A stretch of DNA of 64,000 bases, taken from positions 1 through 64,000 of the forward strand of contig JAICKC010000006.1 in the NCBI GenBank assembly GCA_025928155.1, read 5' to 3'. Source of the DNA: Candidatus Saccharimonadota bacterium. GTDB taxonomy: Bacteria; Patescibacteriota; Saccharimonadia; Saccharimonadales; UBA4665. Position numbers and translations under genes: made by a program. Positions within the stretch are counted from its first letter, which is position 1. Every line of letters starts with the position of its first letter. The notes beneath the pieces are model-generated. The model was not told the DNA's origin, did no database searches, and was given only the letters and a program-made list of their open reading frames with translations. Below, one piece after another: positions 50,984-60,103 of this stretch.

Positions 50984-52222
50984 ATGCCTTACTTCAAGCA
51001 CTCAGAACTCGTCACGCAATATCACGTCGCCCTCAAGACGGTGTACAACTGGATTGACGCCGCTAAGCAGGGGAAGGTTGATTTGGAACTGCTAGAGCAT
51101 GGCGGCAGGACATATATAGCGAACAAACAGAGCAATGTAGTAGTACTACGACAGCTTGCGCAAGAAGGTAAGAAGTATCGCAACGCACGCTTCCAGAAAG
51201 TGGTTGCCCCGAAACCGGAATTTTACGACCTGTACAATCGTCAGCAGATACTCGACATTATGACGAATCTGAGAACGCACGGTGAGATTCCCAGACAGTA
51301 CGGTTACTTTAATGGTGGCGCGGATGGCTGGGATGTGGTTATGCGACGCCACGAACAAGAAGAGGGGCTTACCAACATCCTTAAGGGGACGCAGGAATTA
51401 ATCCACATAAATCTAGGGGCAATTGATCGGTTGATTGAGGGCTACTCTAAAATCAACATCGTTGATGTAGGTCCAGGTAACGGGATACCCGTTCGAGAGT
51501 TGCTAGAGCACGTTATGGAGCGGGGTGTGCTCCACCGTTATATAGCGGTGGATATTAGTAAAGAGATGTTGCGCATTGCGGAGCGTAACCTCCGGGAGTG
51601 GTTTGGTGACGCGCTTCCGTTTGAGGGCTACGTCAGAGACGTTACCTATGAGCGCTTTAGCGACGTGCTCGTCGATGATCTATTAGACCGGGGAGCAGAC
51701 CAAACGCTTAACCTCATACTTTTCCTTGGAGATACCCCTGTAAATTTTCGTTCCTTTTCTGACCCGCTGAGAACGATATATGGCAGCATGGACGGTAAAG
51801 CCCTGCTAGTCTGTACTAATAAGCCGGACACAGAAACGTCACGTAGATACTTTGAATTTAGTGCCACCGCCAACCGGAGCGAACTCTCTCCCGGGCACAG
51901 GCTTGTCCTCGATCTCATGAATGTTAGTGATGATCTGTATAAAGCAGAAATGGGCTTTGACGAAAGGCGTATGATGCGCTATGTCAGAGTGCGACTGAAT
52001 ACAGCCCTGACCATACGCTTCCGGTTCGAGAACAGCATGCACGACGTCAATCTCGAAAAGGATAGCACGATACTTTTATTGCGCGTGTGGCACAATTCGG
52101 CGCTCGGGCTTATTGACGAATATCAACGCGTAGGACTTAAGCTGCTGCAATCTAGCATGACTAAAGACAGGAACTACTTACTAACCATATTCGGTATGGA
52201 AGAGACCGAAACCCTTATCTAA
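50984..52222 (+). CDS. HTH-domain fused to EgtD-like methyltransferase
   Basis: 412 residues. The first 65 form a MerR/excisionase-like helix-turn-helix (LVTQYHVALKTVYNWIDAAK...HGGRTYIANKQ). The rest resembles the EgtD/histidine-N-methyltransferase family (Methyltransf_33): VDVGPGNGIPVRELL is SAM motif I, YIAVDISKEMLRIAE motif II. EgtD proper lacks a DNA-binding domain. Substrate unknown; the fusion could be a methyl-donor-sensing regulator. TATAAC 5 nt before ATG suggests a leaderless message. Confidence 0.75.
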   Translation: MPYFKHSELVTQYHVALKTVYNWIDAAKQGKVDLELLEHGGRTYIANKQSNVVVLRQLAQEGKKYRNARFQKVVAPKPEFYDLYNRQQILDIMTNLRTHGEIPRQYGYFNGGADGWDVVMRRHEQEEGLTNILKGTQELIHINLGAIDRLIEGYSKINIVDVGPGNGIPVRELLEHVMERGVLHRYIAVDISKEMLRIAERNLREWFGDALPFEGYVRDVTYERFSDVLVDDLLDRGADQTLNLILFLGDTPVNFRSFSDPLRTIYGSMDGKALLVCTNKPDTETSRRYFEFSATANRSELSPGHRLVLDLMNVSDDLYKAEMGFDERRMMRYVRVRLNTALTIRFRFENSMHDVNLEKDSTILLLRVWHNSALGLIDEYQRVGLKLLQSSMTKDRNYLLTIFGMEETETLI

Positions 52223-52235
52223 GCGGCGGTTATAA

Positions 52236-52607
52236 CTACGCCGCGGCCAGTTCGTCTTTGACGAGTTCCGCCACCTGGCGTGGTGTCATTTCGGCTTTGA
52301 CGATAAACCGGTGCACGCCCAGTTGCTTGAGGGTGGCCGGCGCTTCTTCTTTACCCACATTGGTAAGGATGATAACTTTGATGTTTTTGCCCCAGTCGGT
52401 CAGGCGCAGCTTGTCGAGCATTTCCTCGCCGTCCATTTCGGGCATCATCAGGTCGAGCAGGATAATGTCCGGCCGCATTTTCTCTATCAGTGCCAGCCCT
52501 AGCTTGCCGTTGGCAGCTGTTTCAACTTCGTAACCCTCGGCCTCGAACTTCAGCCGATACATCTGGCTGATGGCCTGGTCGTCTTCGACAATCGCAATTT
52601 TAGCCAT
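52236..52607 (-). CDS. Stand-alone response regulator (receiver only)
   Basis: 123 residues: KIAIVEDDQAIS (acidic pair), DIILLDLMMPEMDG (phospho-Asp), VIILTNVGKE (Thr) and FIVKAEMT (Lys). No output domain. It resembles its neighbour at 52649. Probably phosphorylated by the sensor kinase at 55234. Confidence 0.9.
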   Translation of the reverse strand: MAKIAIVEDDQAISQMYRLKFEAEGYEVETAANGKLGLALIEKMRPDIILLDLMMPEMDGEEMLDKLRLTDWGKNIKVIILTNVGKEEAPATLKQLGVHRFIVKAEMTPRQVAELVKDELAAA

Positions 52608-52648
52608 AGGTTTAATGATACGAGCGCTTGGCGCGAAACGCAATCTCC

Positions 52649-53041
52649 TTATTTAATATGCAGCACTTCTTTTACAACGTCTACCACCTGCGCAGGGGTG
52701 TAATGTGCTTTGACGATATAGCGATCGACACCTAAAAAACGAAGCACGCTTGGTGCTTCGTTTCGACTGATGTTCGTGAGAATGATAACCCGCATGTCGG
52801 CTCCCCATTCTTCGCTCCGGAGCCGCTGGAGCATTTCGTCGCCGTTCATGCCCGGCATGAGCAGGTCGAGTAGAATGAGGTCGGGACGGAAGTCTTTGGC
52901 TAGTCCTAGGCCCGTCTCACCATTGGTGGCGGCCCGCACGGTAAAACCACTGAGCTCTAATTTCGTCAGGTATAGATTACGGATCGGCGGGTCATCTTCA
53001 ACGACCGCGACCTTGTAGTTGCTGAAGTCGGTCTGGGCCAT
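52649..53041 (-). CDS. Stand-alone response regulator (receiver only), paralogue
   Basis: 130 residues with VAVVEDDPPIRNLYL, DLILLDLLMPGMNGDEML, VIILTNISRNEAPSVL and YIVKAHYTP. About half identical to the 52236 receiver, with the unusual shared tail TP.QV...VKE. A tandem pair acting through protein contacts. Confidence 0.9.
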   Translation of the reverse strand: MAQTDFSNYKVAVVEDDPPIRNLYLTKLELSGFTVRAATNGETGLGLAKDFRPDLILLDLLMPGMNGDEMLQRLRSEEWGADMRVIILTNISRNEAPSVLRFLGVDRYIVKAHYTPAQVVDVVKEVLHIK

Positions 53042-53190
53042 TTTACATTTTGCAGCATTTGACACACTGCCCTTTTGTAGCATAGCAGTATTGGTTCGTG
53101 CAGAGCAAGGGAAACAAACCTGTGCATTTTCTTATTGATTTTGCTGGAGGCTACCTGATAACCTTAGGACAGTACGTTAGAAGCCAAAAG

Positions 53191-53225
53191 CGCGCAGCCC
53201 TCCAACTGAGGGGCTGCGCGTTTTT
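53191..53225 (+). terminator. Strong intrinsic terminator
   Basis: CGCGCAGCCC pairs with GGGCTGCGCG over a short loop and TTTTTG follows on the plus strand. No plus-strand gene precedes it, so it ends an untranslated short transcript from about 53095. Confidence 0.9.
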
Positions 53226-53246
53226 GTTTGTAAATTATTGCAATAC

Positions 53247-53275
53247 TTGCTTATTTGGCAATAATGTGCTATTAT
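53247..53275 (+). promoter_or_regulatory. Promoter for the acyltransferase-ThiF operon
   Basis: TTGCTT, 17-bp spacer, TATTAT (53270-53275). The predicted start is about 53282, giving a leader of nearly 100 nt before ATG 53379. Confidence 0.65.
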
Positions 53276-53314
53276 ATGACCATTCCCTGACGAAGGGCGT
53301 AAATTATGAGATAG

Positions 53315-53353
53315 AAGACAGCATCTGCATTTCTTTGCGGTGCTGTCTTGTTT
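53315..53353 (+). terminator. Leader hairpin, attenuator-like
   Basis: AAGACAGCA (53315-53323) and TGCTGTCTT (53341-53349) form a 9-bp stem, followed by GTTTTC. It lies within the leader, 26 nt before the start codon, so premature termination could control the operon. Confidence 0.65.
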
Positions 53354-53378
53354 TCTCTAAAGATAAGAGTTGGACCAT

Positions 53379-54167
53379 ATGTCAATAAACCTAATCAGCC
53401 ATCACGACGTTATTCCTCAGATTGAGTCTACTGTTTTTGATAATCACCCCGACGCCCACTTGGCGGTGGGCATTCTGGCCTTAGGGAGCCAGATTGTGCC
53501 CGGACGCGAAGCCGAGTTTCGCGCTTACGGCTTATTGCGCGGTAACACCTATTACCGGCAGAAGGGCTACAGAGACGTTACGATACTACCCGATGGCACC
53601 GAGTTTGATGCCGATGACGCCCGTGCTATCCACCTCGGTCTCTTCGAAAATACAGGGACCACGACCCGTGGGGTGGGATCCATGCGCATAGTTATAAAAA
53701 CTGAGGCAGATCCAAGCCCTCTGCCAGTCGAGCACCACTATCCCGAAGCGTTTGCAAACAAGCCGGCGCCAATTAAGGGTGCCGAGATTTCTCGCTGGAT
53801 AGGCCGCCACGAAGATCCTGTGGTACAAAATAAGCTTAAATGGCCGCTGTTTACTGCTGCCGTAAAACTTCTTTTGGAGAATGAGCTCGATCCTACGTTC
53901 GGTGTGGTTGAGCCTAAGCTTGCCAGAGGGCTTGGCCGTATCGGTGTCCCGGTAGTCGTCCTAAGTGATGCCAAGGAGATGCCCGGTGTTCAAGACGCGA
54001 AGCAGGCCATACAGATAGACGTTAAGGGTGTAGCGCAGACTATTGTATCTAGGACGCCTGGCGCCTTTGACGCCATCGCAGCGATTGAGCAAGGTTATGC
54101 CTACTCGGGCACTATGCCCTTGCGGTCGGCCGCCGCCTCGCCGAGTCGCCGCCTCGCCGTAGCTTAG
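53379..54167 (+). CDS. LuxI/N-acyl-amino-acid-synthase-like GNAT protein
   Basis: 262 residues. Strand-rich GNAT core: GSQIVPGREAEFRAYGLLRG, DARAIHLGLFENT, VGSMRIVIKTE and GAEISRWIGRHEDP (E-I-S-R-W, as E-x-S-R in acyl-homoserine-lactone-type synthases), then ALxxKWPLFTAAVKLLLEN. Such enzymes join an acyl group to an amino-acid amine. ATG 53379 is preferred over an in-frame TTG at 53370. It lies 33 bp before the ThiF/E1-like gene; the pair is probably one pathway. Confidence 0.72.
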   Translation: MSINLISHHDVIPQIESTVFDNHPDAHLAVGILALGSQIVPGREAEFRAYGLLRGNTYYRQKGYRDVTILPDGTEFDADDARAIHLGLFENTGTTTRGVGSMRIVIKTEADPSPLPVEHHYPEAFANKPAPIKGAEISRWIGRHEDPVVQNKLKWPLFTAAVKLLLENELDPTFGVVEPKLARGLGRIGVPVVVLSDAKEMPGVQDAKQAIQIDVKGVAQTIVSRTPGAFDAIAAIEQGYAYSGTMPLRSAAASPSRRLAVA

Positions 54168-54200
54168 CTATATAACCTCAACGACAGGAAAATTACTGAC

Positions 54201-55184
54201 ATGTGGACATTACAATCACCTGAAATCTACCGCAACATGGCGTACTGGAACGAGGCAACTCAGCAGGGGCTGCTCGATACTCGTATAGCTATTGGTGGCG
54301 TAGGCGGCGCTGGTTATCTGACTGGAATCGAGCTCGCGCACATGGGGGTGCAGAGGTTTGCTATTGCCGACCCTGAGCCTTTTGAGGATGTTAACGCCAA
54401 CCGTGTGCTTGGTGCTAACACCACCACGTATGGCCGTAATAAGGCTGAGGTGTTTACCGATGAGGTTCATGCGATAAACCCCGACGCTGAGGTTCTTACT
54501 TATAAAGAAGGCATCAACACCGACAACGTTCACGCCTTTGTTCGTGACGCTAACCTAGTACTAGATGCCACCGAGCTTTCGATGCCTCACCTAGGCACTA
54601 TGCTTTGCCGTGCGGCCCGCCTGATTGAGGCTCCGGTACTGAACGTGGAGTATGTGGCGCACGGCGCGCAGGGCACCTCTTTTGACCCACACAGTAAATG
54701 GACGTTTGAGCGTTTCTATGGCATTGAAGGTGGAGAAGAAGCTCCGCTTGATGAAGTGGCTGAGCAGAAGATCGACGTCAGCCGCTTTGTAACGTACGTT
54801 CCGCCCTATGCCGATTTGAATACTCTCAAGGCTCTGAATGAAGGTGCACCGACACCGTCTAACATGCTTGGCGCTGGGCTTGCTGCTCAAATTGCAGTAG
54901 CTGAGACACTTAAACATGTACGTGCCCGCCTAGGTGAAAAGGGTAAGGCTCCGGTGTTAGCGCCTAAGGTACGCTGGATGGACGCATACACCGGCGAGTC
55001 GGGGGTTACAAGATACCCTCGAGCCATGTTCTATAGAGGACTTGCGCTAACAGCACTTAACAATCAGCTTAGTCGCAAAGAGTCAGCGTCCTACTCGATC
55101 GAAGAGCGGGCCGCACGTGGCGACACTGGCGGCCATGCGGTTAAATCTACCAATGGACATGGTGGCAAACACCGCAGACCCTAA
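54201..55184 (+). CDS. ThiF/MoeB/E1-like adenylating enzyme
   Basis: 327 residues. IAIGGVGGAGYLTGIELAHM (GxGGxG), FAIADPEPFEDVNANRVLGA (Asp and Arg for ATP), GRNKAEV (Lys) and VLDATE are the E1 core. The usual CxxC zinc knuckle is not seen. The C-terminal 25 residues are Gly/His/Lys-rich. E1-like proteins adenylate a C-terminal carboxylate or an amino acid. Here the partner is the GNAT-like protein, so it may activate or cyclise an acyl-amino acid or small peptide. Confidence 0.82.
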   Translation: MWTLQSPEIYRNMAYWNEATQQGLLDTRIAIGGVGGAGYLTGIELAHMGVQRFAIADPEPFEDVNANRVLGANTTTYGRNKAEVFTDEVHAINPDAEVLTYKEGINTDNVHAFVRDANLVLDATELSMPHLGTMLCRAARLIEAPVLNVEYVAHGAQGTSFDPHSKWTFERFYGIEGGEEAPLDEVAEQKIDVSRFVTYVPPYADLNTLKALNEGAPTPSNMLGAGLAAQIAVAETLKHVRARLGEKGKAPVLAPKVRWMDAYTGESGVTRYPRAMFYRGLALTALNNQLSRKESASYSIEERAARGDTGGHAVKSTNGHGGKHRRP

Positions 55185-55233
55185 AAATAATTGACCCTGC
55201 TGTTTCCAGTTTCGCTTACGCTTAGTAAACTAA

Positions 55234-57426
55234 GTGGAGATGCAGGATTTCTACCTGACAGTAAACTGGCTTGTTGCGCTCGCGTTGTTGGGCTTGGGCA
55301 TTGTTGCGCTTTACAAAAACCGAAAACTACTCTTGAACATAGTTTTTGCGCTCTTTACCCTCACCATCGGCGTGTGGATCATGTCGAGTTACATTAGTAA
55401 CGATGTACATAACTCACCGCATGCATCTGTAGTGGGCAACTACTTTGTTTTTTTGTTTAGTTACGTTTCTGGCTACTTATTACTCTGGTTTGCTATAGCG
55501 CTCGCAGGCGACAAGCGCGCGGCGCGTTGGTTAAAAAAACTTACTGCACCGGCCGTGCTGGTAGGTGTCGTTTCTGGGAGCCCGCTGGTTGTCGCAGGAG
55601 CAAAGCGGCAAGGCGGTGTCTATGCGCTTCAGTTCGGACCTTTGGTCCTCGTCTATTTCTTAGGCCTAATGTTCGTTCTCATTGCGGCTATGGTTGTGCT
55701 GCGTAGGAATATAAGCCGTACGAGTGGCGACCAACGAAGTCACCTCGTCGTGCTGTATAGGTGCATGATGTTTGCTTTGCCTATCCTATTGCTTACAGAG
55801 TTTATACTGCCGGCAATTACGGGTTGGTTCGGCCTGACGAACGTCGGCATCCTAGTTATGGCGATACCAGTACTCGGGCTTTACTACAGTGTAGTACGAC
55901 TCAAACTCTTTAACTTGCGACTAGCTATCGTGCGATCGATAGCTTACGCTCTAACTCTTGGCATCATTGGCGCGCTTTATGGACTTGTCTCGTACTACTT
56001 AACGACATTAACGCGAGGCGCGCATGATCAGTTTCTACGAGCGTTCTACAACGTAGTACTTATCGTGTTGGCTGTCAGCGTCTACCCCCCGCTTATCCGG
56101 ACATTTCGCAAGCTGACCGACAGACTGTTCTATAGGGACGCCTACGATCCCCAGGTACTTTTTGAGCAGCTTAATCAAGCGCTGGCTGCCACACTTAATC
56201 TGGATACCATACTAAATCAGTCGGCAGAAATTATCGTAGAGAACATCAAATCACAGTTTTGCTCCTTTGACCTAAAAGCGACGTCACATAGTCCACATCA
56301 TATTATCGGTCATGGGAAGCGTACTGTCGGCGGCAAGCCGCTCGATGAGTTATATGCGGCTATTTACAAACAACAAAAGCAGATAATTGTTACGGAGACA
56401 CTGCTTCAGCCTCAGATTGGCCTTCGGCGTCTGCTTGAGCGGGAAAATATTGCCGTCCTCATTCCTTTTAGCCTGGATCGTGATAGCAAGGTATCGGGCC
56501 TTATTCTACTAGGGCAGAAAAGTAGTGGCGGTGCATACACTGGACAAGACGTCCAAGTGCTCGACGCAATTACCAACGAGCTGACGGTCGCCATTCAGAA
56601 CGCACAACATTACGAGGAGGTTCAGAATTTTAACGAGACGCTACAAGAGCGCGTCGACAAAGCCACTGGCCAGCTGCGCCGAACCAATGCGCGCTTGCGG
56701 CAGCTCGACGAAACCAAAGATGACTTTATCAGCATGGCCAGTCACCAGTTGCGCACGCCGCTGACAAGCGTGAAGGGCTACTTGAGCATGGTGCTGGAGG
56801 GCGATACAGGCGAGATTAGTACGGCCCAGCGCAAAATGCTGCAGCAGGCATTTAACAGTTCGCAGCAGATGGTGTATCTCATATCCGACCTCTTAAACCT
56901 GTCGCGGCTGAACACCGGTAAGTTTGTTATAGAGGCGACGCCGGTTGATTTGAGCGAGGTGGTACAGGCGGAGATTGGCCAGCTAGCGGAGATTGCCAAG
57001 TCACGCGGGCTGACGCTGGAATACTACAAGCCCGACAACTTCCCGAAGCTGATGTTGGATGATACCAAAATACACCAGGTGGTGATGAATTTTATAGACA
57101 ATGCACTCCATTACACTCCCGAAGGTGGCAAAGTAACGGTAAACCTAACTGAGACGCCTACAGCGGTTGAGTACACGGTAACCGACACAGGTATTGGTGT
57201 GCCTAAAAGCGTGCAGCACAAGCTGTTCGGCAAGTTCTACCGAGCCGAAAACGCCCAAAAGACCCGGCCGGACGGCACAGGTCTAGGGTTATTTATGGCC
57301 AAGAAGGTCATAACGGCGCAAGGCGGCTCTATTATCTTCCACAGTGAAGAAGACAAGGGGAGCACCTTCGGCTTTCGGTTTAGTAAGGCCAGACTCTTGT
57401 CGGAGACCACGGTCGCGCCTCGCTAA
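55234..57426 (+). CDS. Membrane sensor histidine kinase (8-helix sensor, GAF, HisKA, HATPase)
   Basis: 730 residues. About eight membrane helices (5-25, 33-52, 67-90, 102-120, 133-155, 178-200, 206-222, 233-290) form an MHYT/7TM-like sensor. A GAF domain (about 310-455) follows, then a coiled coil, the phosphorylation block DFISMASHQLRTPLTSVKGYL (His), and HATPase motifs FIDNALHYTPEGG, VTDTGIGVPKS, RPDGTGLGLFMAKKV. The two receivers at 52236-53041 are likely partners. GTG 55234 starts the longest frame; ATG 55240 is an alternative. Confidence 0.9.
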   Translation: MEMQDFYLTVNWLVALALLGLGIVALYKNRKLLLNIVFALFTLTIGVWIMSSYISNDVHNSPHASVVGNYFVFLFSYVSGYLLLWFAIALAGDKRAARWLKKLTAPAVLVGVVSGSPLVVAGAKRQGGVYALQFGPLVLVYFLGLMFVLIAAMVVLRRNISRTSGDQRSHLVVLYRCMMFALPILLLTEFILPAITGWFGLTNVGILVMAIPVLGLYYSVVRLKLFNLRLAIVRSIAYALTLGIIGALYGLVSYYLTTLTRGAHDQFLRAFYNVVLIVLAVSVYPPLIRTFRKLTDRLFYRDAYDPQVLFEQLNQALAATLNLDTILNQSAEIIVENIKSQFCSFDLKATSHSPHHIIGHGKRTVGGKPLDELYAAIYKQQKQIIVTETLLQPQIGLRRLLERENIAVLIPFSLDRDSKVSGLILLGQKSSGGAYTGQDVQVLDAITNELTVAIQNAQHYEEVQNFNETLQERVDKATGQLRRTNARLRQLDETKDDFISMASHQLRTPLTSVKGYLSMVLEGDTGEISTAQRKMLQQAFNSSQQMVYLISDLLNLSRLNTGKFVIEATPVDLSEVVQAEIGQLAEIAKSRGLTLEYYKPDNFPKLMLDDTKIHQVVMNFIDNALHYTPEGGKVTVNLTETPTAVEYTVTDTGIGVPKSVQHKLFGKFYRAENAQKTRPDGTGLGLFMAKKVITAQGGSIIFHSEEDKGSTFGFRFSKARLLSETTVAPR

Positions 57427-57529
57427 CTTTACAATTCCGAGCTGCAGGCTATGTGTCAGAATAGAGAGTATGAGCCTGACTGAATCCGATATAGGCCGAG
57501 TGCGCGATATAAAGGCAGGATAAGTATAC

Positions 57530-57562
57530 ATAATGTAGTATACATGCTGTATACTACATTAT
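57530..57562. promoter_or_regulatory. PadR operator: 15-bp perfect inverted repeat
   Basis: ATAATGTAGTATACA (57530-57544), 3-nt spacer, TGTATACTACATTAT (57548-57562). The second arm holds the -10 (TATACT) of the PadR gene starting 3 bp after it. Strongly suggests autorepression. Confidence 0.88.
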
Positions 57563-57564
57563 AC

Positions 57565-57966
57565 ATGAACAAGCTATCCAGAAGTGAGCCAGGAAGAGTC
57601 GTGCCGACCTACGAGTCTGTACTGTTAGCCGGCTGGGAGGACGTGTATCGAAAAAGCCAACTAAGCCTGCTTATCTTGTTGGCGCTAAAGGACGGTCCAA
57701 AGTACTTGGCGCAGATAAGTCAGTTTATCACCGAAGTATCAAAGGGCCTGCAAACTACCGACGAACAAAGCATGTACCGAACGTTACGCCGCTTTACGGC
57801 CGCCGACATGGTGCAGTACCAAGAAATGCCCGGCACTGCCGGCCCTAAGCGAAAGCTCTACGCTCTCTCCGATACGGGCGTGGTGGTGCTAGCAGACTTT
57901 TTGCGACGGAATGTCATAGATTTTTTCTATAAGCCAACAGTGCGTACACTGATAGAAAGGAAGTGA
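57565..57966 (+). CDS. PadR-family transcriptional regulator
   Basis: 133 residues. LSLLILLALKDGPKYLAQIS, QSMYRTLRRFTAADMVQYQE and KRKLYALSDTGVVVLADFL form the PadR winged helix (QMYRxLxxLxxxGLI...RKxYxLTxxG). A short C-terminal helix completes the dimer interface. ATG 57565 lies directly behind the palindrome. It probably represses itself and the membrane gene 4 bp downstream. Confidence 0.88.
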   Translation: MNKLSRSEPGRVVPTYESVLLAGWEDVYRKSQLSLLILLALKDGPKYLAQISQFITEVSKGLQTTDEQSMYRTLRRFTAADMVQYQEMPGTAGPKRKLYALSDTGVVVLADFLRRNVIDFFYKPTVRTLIERK

Positions 57967-57970
57967 GCAT

Positions 57971-58882
57971 ATGAACTACGAGCCTCTGCCACAGAAAATC
58001 AAGCGCGGTTGGAGCTTGACGCGCAGTTCGTGGGCGCTTGTGTGCCAAAAGAAAACGCTGCTTATTGTACCGCTTATTTGGTTCGTGGTGTGGCTGGTGC
58101 TCCTGCTGGGCTACTGCAAGGTTGGCCTCGGTATGTACATACAGAAAGAGGGACCGGGTGCTTATTATCTCGGAAATCATATCAGCTTTTGGGCGCTGCC
58201 GTGGCTGCTGGTATTTTACGTGGCCATCATGCTCATTAACACTTTGTTCATGGCCGTTATTGCACACCAAGTGCTGAGACGTCTGGCCGGTAATCCTGTG
58301 TCGCTCGCCGACAGCCTGCGCGCAGTGCGACAGCGGCTCGGCCTGCTCGCGAGCTTTAGCCTACTTAGTTCCGGCATAAGTTTTGTACTAGTCAACACGC
58401 TTGGCCGGATACCGTTTGCTCACGGCCTGCTTGGCTGGCTGTCGAATACGTCGTGGGCGATCGGTACAGCGTTTGCCGTTCCGGCAATTATGGCGGCTCC
58501 CGAACCCGAAAAGCAGAAGCCTCTGAAAGCGGTTAAAACATCGGTTTCTGTAATCAAAAAAGGCTGGGGCGAAGGCGTGACGTACAAGACAGCTATAAGC
58601 GGCATTGGTCTGCTGGTCATTGCGGCCACCTATGCTGTCGGTACATTGGTGGAGCGAGTACTTTATATAGCTATGGATAAATCTGAGGCGGTGGTGATAG
58701 GGGGCGCTATTACAGCAGTATTGCTGTTTTTGGCCGAATACCTGGCGTCTGGGCTCCTTTCTGTCGTGGCAAAAACCGCGTTATATATGTATACGACTGA
58801 CGACACAGCTCCAGAAGGTTTTGATAAGGCGATGCTGCATGCTACAGTCACGCGAAGCAAGGCTCGAAAGCTATTTTCGTAA
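57971..58882 (+). CDS. DUF6159-like polytopic membrane protein
   Basis: 303 residues, about six membrane helices. Starts MNYEPLPQKIKRGWSLTRSS; KIKRGWSLTRSSWALVCQKK and SVIKKGWGEGVTYKTAISG match the DUF6159 pattern. AGGAAG lies 7 nt before ATG. A possible transporter or membrane-stress protein under PadR control. Confidence 0.72.
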   Translation: MNYEPLPQKIKRGWSLTRSSWALVCQKKTLLIVPLIWFVVWLVLLLGYCKVGLGMYIQKEGPGAYYLGNHISFWALPWLLVFYVAIMLINTLFMAVIAHQVLRRLAGNPVSLADSLRAVRQRLGLLASFSLLSSGISFVLVNTLGRIPFAHGLLGWLSNTSWAIGTAFAVPAIMAAPEPEKQKPLKAVKTSVSVIKKGWGEGVTYKTAISGIGLLVIAATYAVGTLVERVLYIAMDKSEAVVIGGAITAVLLFLAEYLASGLLSVVAKTALYMYTTDDTAPEGFDKAMLHATVTRSKARKLFS

Positions 58883-58898
58883 GAATGGTTTAGGGGTT

Positions 58899-58940
58899 CC
58901 GGTCGGCGTATGAATGATTGTGTCGTCATACGCCGACCGG
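58899..58940. terminator. Long perfect hairpin between convergent genes
   Basis: CCGGTCGGCGTATGA (58899-58913) and TCATACGCCGACCGG (58926-58940), 12-nt loop. No T-tract on either side; a bidirectional barrier for the two convergent genes. Confidence 0.75.
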
Positions 58941-58973
58941 CTTCGTGACTGCGTAAGCAGCCACGGCCACCTT

Positions 58974-59918
58974 TTAACATGAGTAGTAGCCGTGTGAGGG
59001 CAGGTCCCATACCAATGGGTACGGCAGCCAGAACCAGAAGCACTCGTGCGTGGCTACTCCCCAGGCAGCGCCACCGGTTACTGCCAGTAGCATGCCGCTC
59101 AGTGCAGCGCCCGGAATTGCCCCGACCCCGCTGACCAGCCCACCAGCGAGCAAAGTGTTGGCGGCGGTGATGCCACCTGCGGCGAGGTACTGCATATCGG
59201 CATAGCTCATGGTGATTACGACGCCGAGCTTATACCAGACAAAGTACGGATCAGCCACGACCGGATAGGTCACTGCTGACGACTGGAAGGTCACATGCTG
59301 GGTGAGCACGGTGCCCTTTACCGTGAAGTAGGTTGCCAGTGGCTTGCCGGTAGCATCGTGTGCCCACGGCAAGGCGACTGTGCTGATCACCGCGCCCTTC
59401 GCGTTGAAGATGAGCGCCGCGACCTTGCTGCGATTCTGGCCGTCCGGGCCGTTGGTAGCAAGCGCCAGCCTGCCACCAACCGGAATGCTAATGGGGTAAG
59501 AAAACGCTTTGGGCGCCGACGCGTTGTCGAGCACCTTTAGGAACTGGATCCCATGAGCGGTCGGGGTGACTGTGTCGGTGGTGTTATCCGCTGAGCTGTA
59601 GGTCATGGCGCCACCCTGGGTGACCACACCGGCCGCTGTGTGAGCGGAATTGGGCAGACCCACCGTGAGGGCGTTCTGGTTGTTGCCGATCCTCACCCCG
59701 AGCATCGCTGTCCGCGGCACGAAGACCGTGCCCGAACGGTTCAGACTGCCGTCGGGGGTGATGACGGTGTTGGATGCCGGAGCGGCAACTCCCGATGCCT
59801 GTCGCGCGGATGCGGCGGGGTGCTCGCTGAGTGGGGCTGCGCGGAACGCGAAGGATCCGCCGGCTGCCACCACGAGCGCAGTAAGGGCGATAGCTACTGC
59901 TATCAAGCACTTACGCAT
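58974..59918 (-). CDS. Secreted protein of actinobacterial type
   Basis: 314 residues. Signal peptide 1-25; AGGAG 5 nt before ATG 59918. The middle is a beta-domain; VTYPVVADPYFVWYKLGVVI is a phrase typical of secreted proteins of Actinobacteria. The C-terminal 90 residues are Gly/Ala-rich and hydrophobic (two helices) with CFWFWLP and a final Cys, resembling bacteriocin- or toxin-like tails. It could have come from a host actinobacterium. Function unknown. Confidence 0.75.
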   Translation of the reverse strand: MRKCLIAVAIALTALVVAAGGSFAFRAAPLSEHPAASARQASGVAAPASNTVITPDGSLNRSGTVFVPRTAMLGVRIGNNQNALTVGLPNSAHTAAGVVTQGGAMTYSSADNTTDTVTPTAHGIQFLKVLDNASAPKAFSYPISIPVGGRLALATNGPDGQNRSKVAALIFNAKGAVISTVALPWAHDATGKPLATYFTVKGTVLTQHVTFQSSAVTYPVVADPYFVWYKLGVVITMSYADMQYLAAGGITAANTLLAGGLVSGVGAIPGAALSGMLLAVTGGAAWGVATHECFWFWLPYPLVWDLPSHGYYSC

Positions 59919-60103
59919 GATTTCTCCTGAACTACTCGGAAATCACGGGCGACCCGTGATTCAGGTGCGGCCTGATGCTGTTGCATAGGCTATTTGTAGA
60001 TTAACAGTTACGCTTATGCGATACAACGTGTGCATTAAGGCGGGGCTATTGAAGGGGTATATCGAAAGCTGAACCGTAACCGAAATACTTTTAAGCATAA
60101 GTA

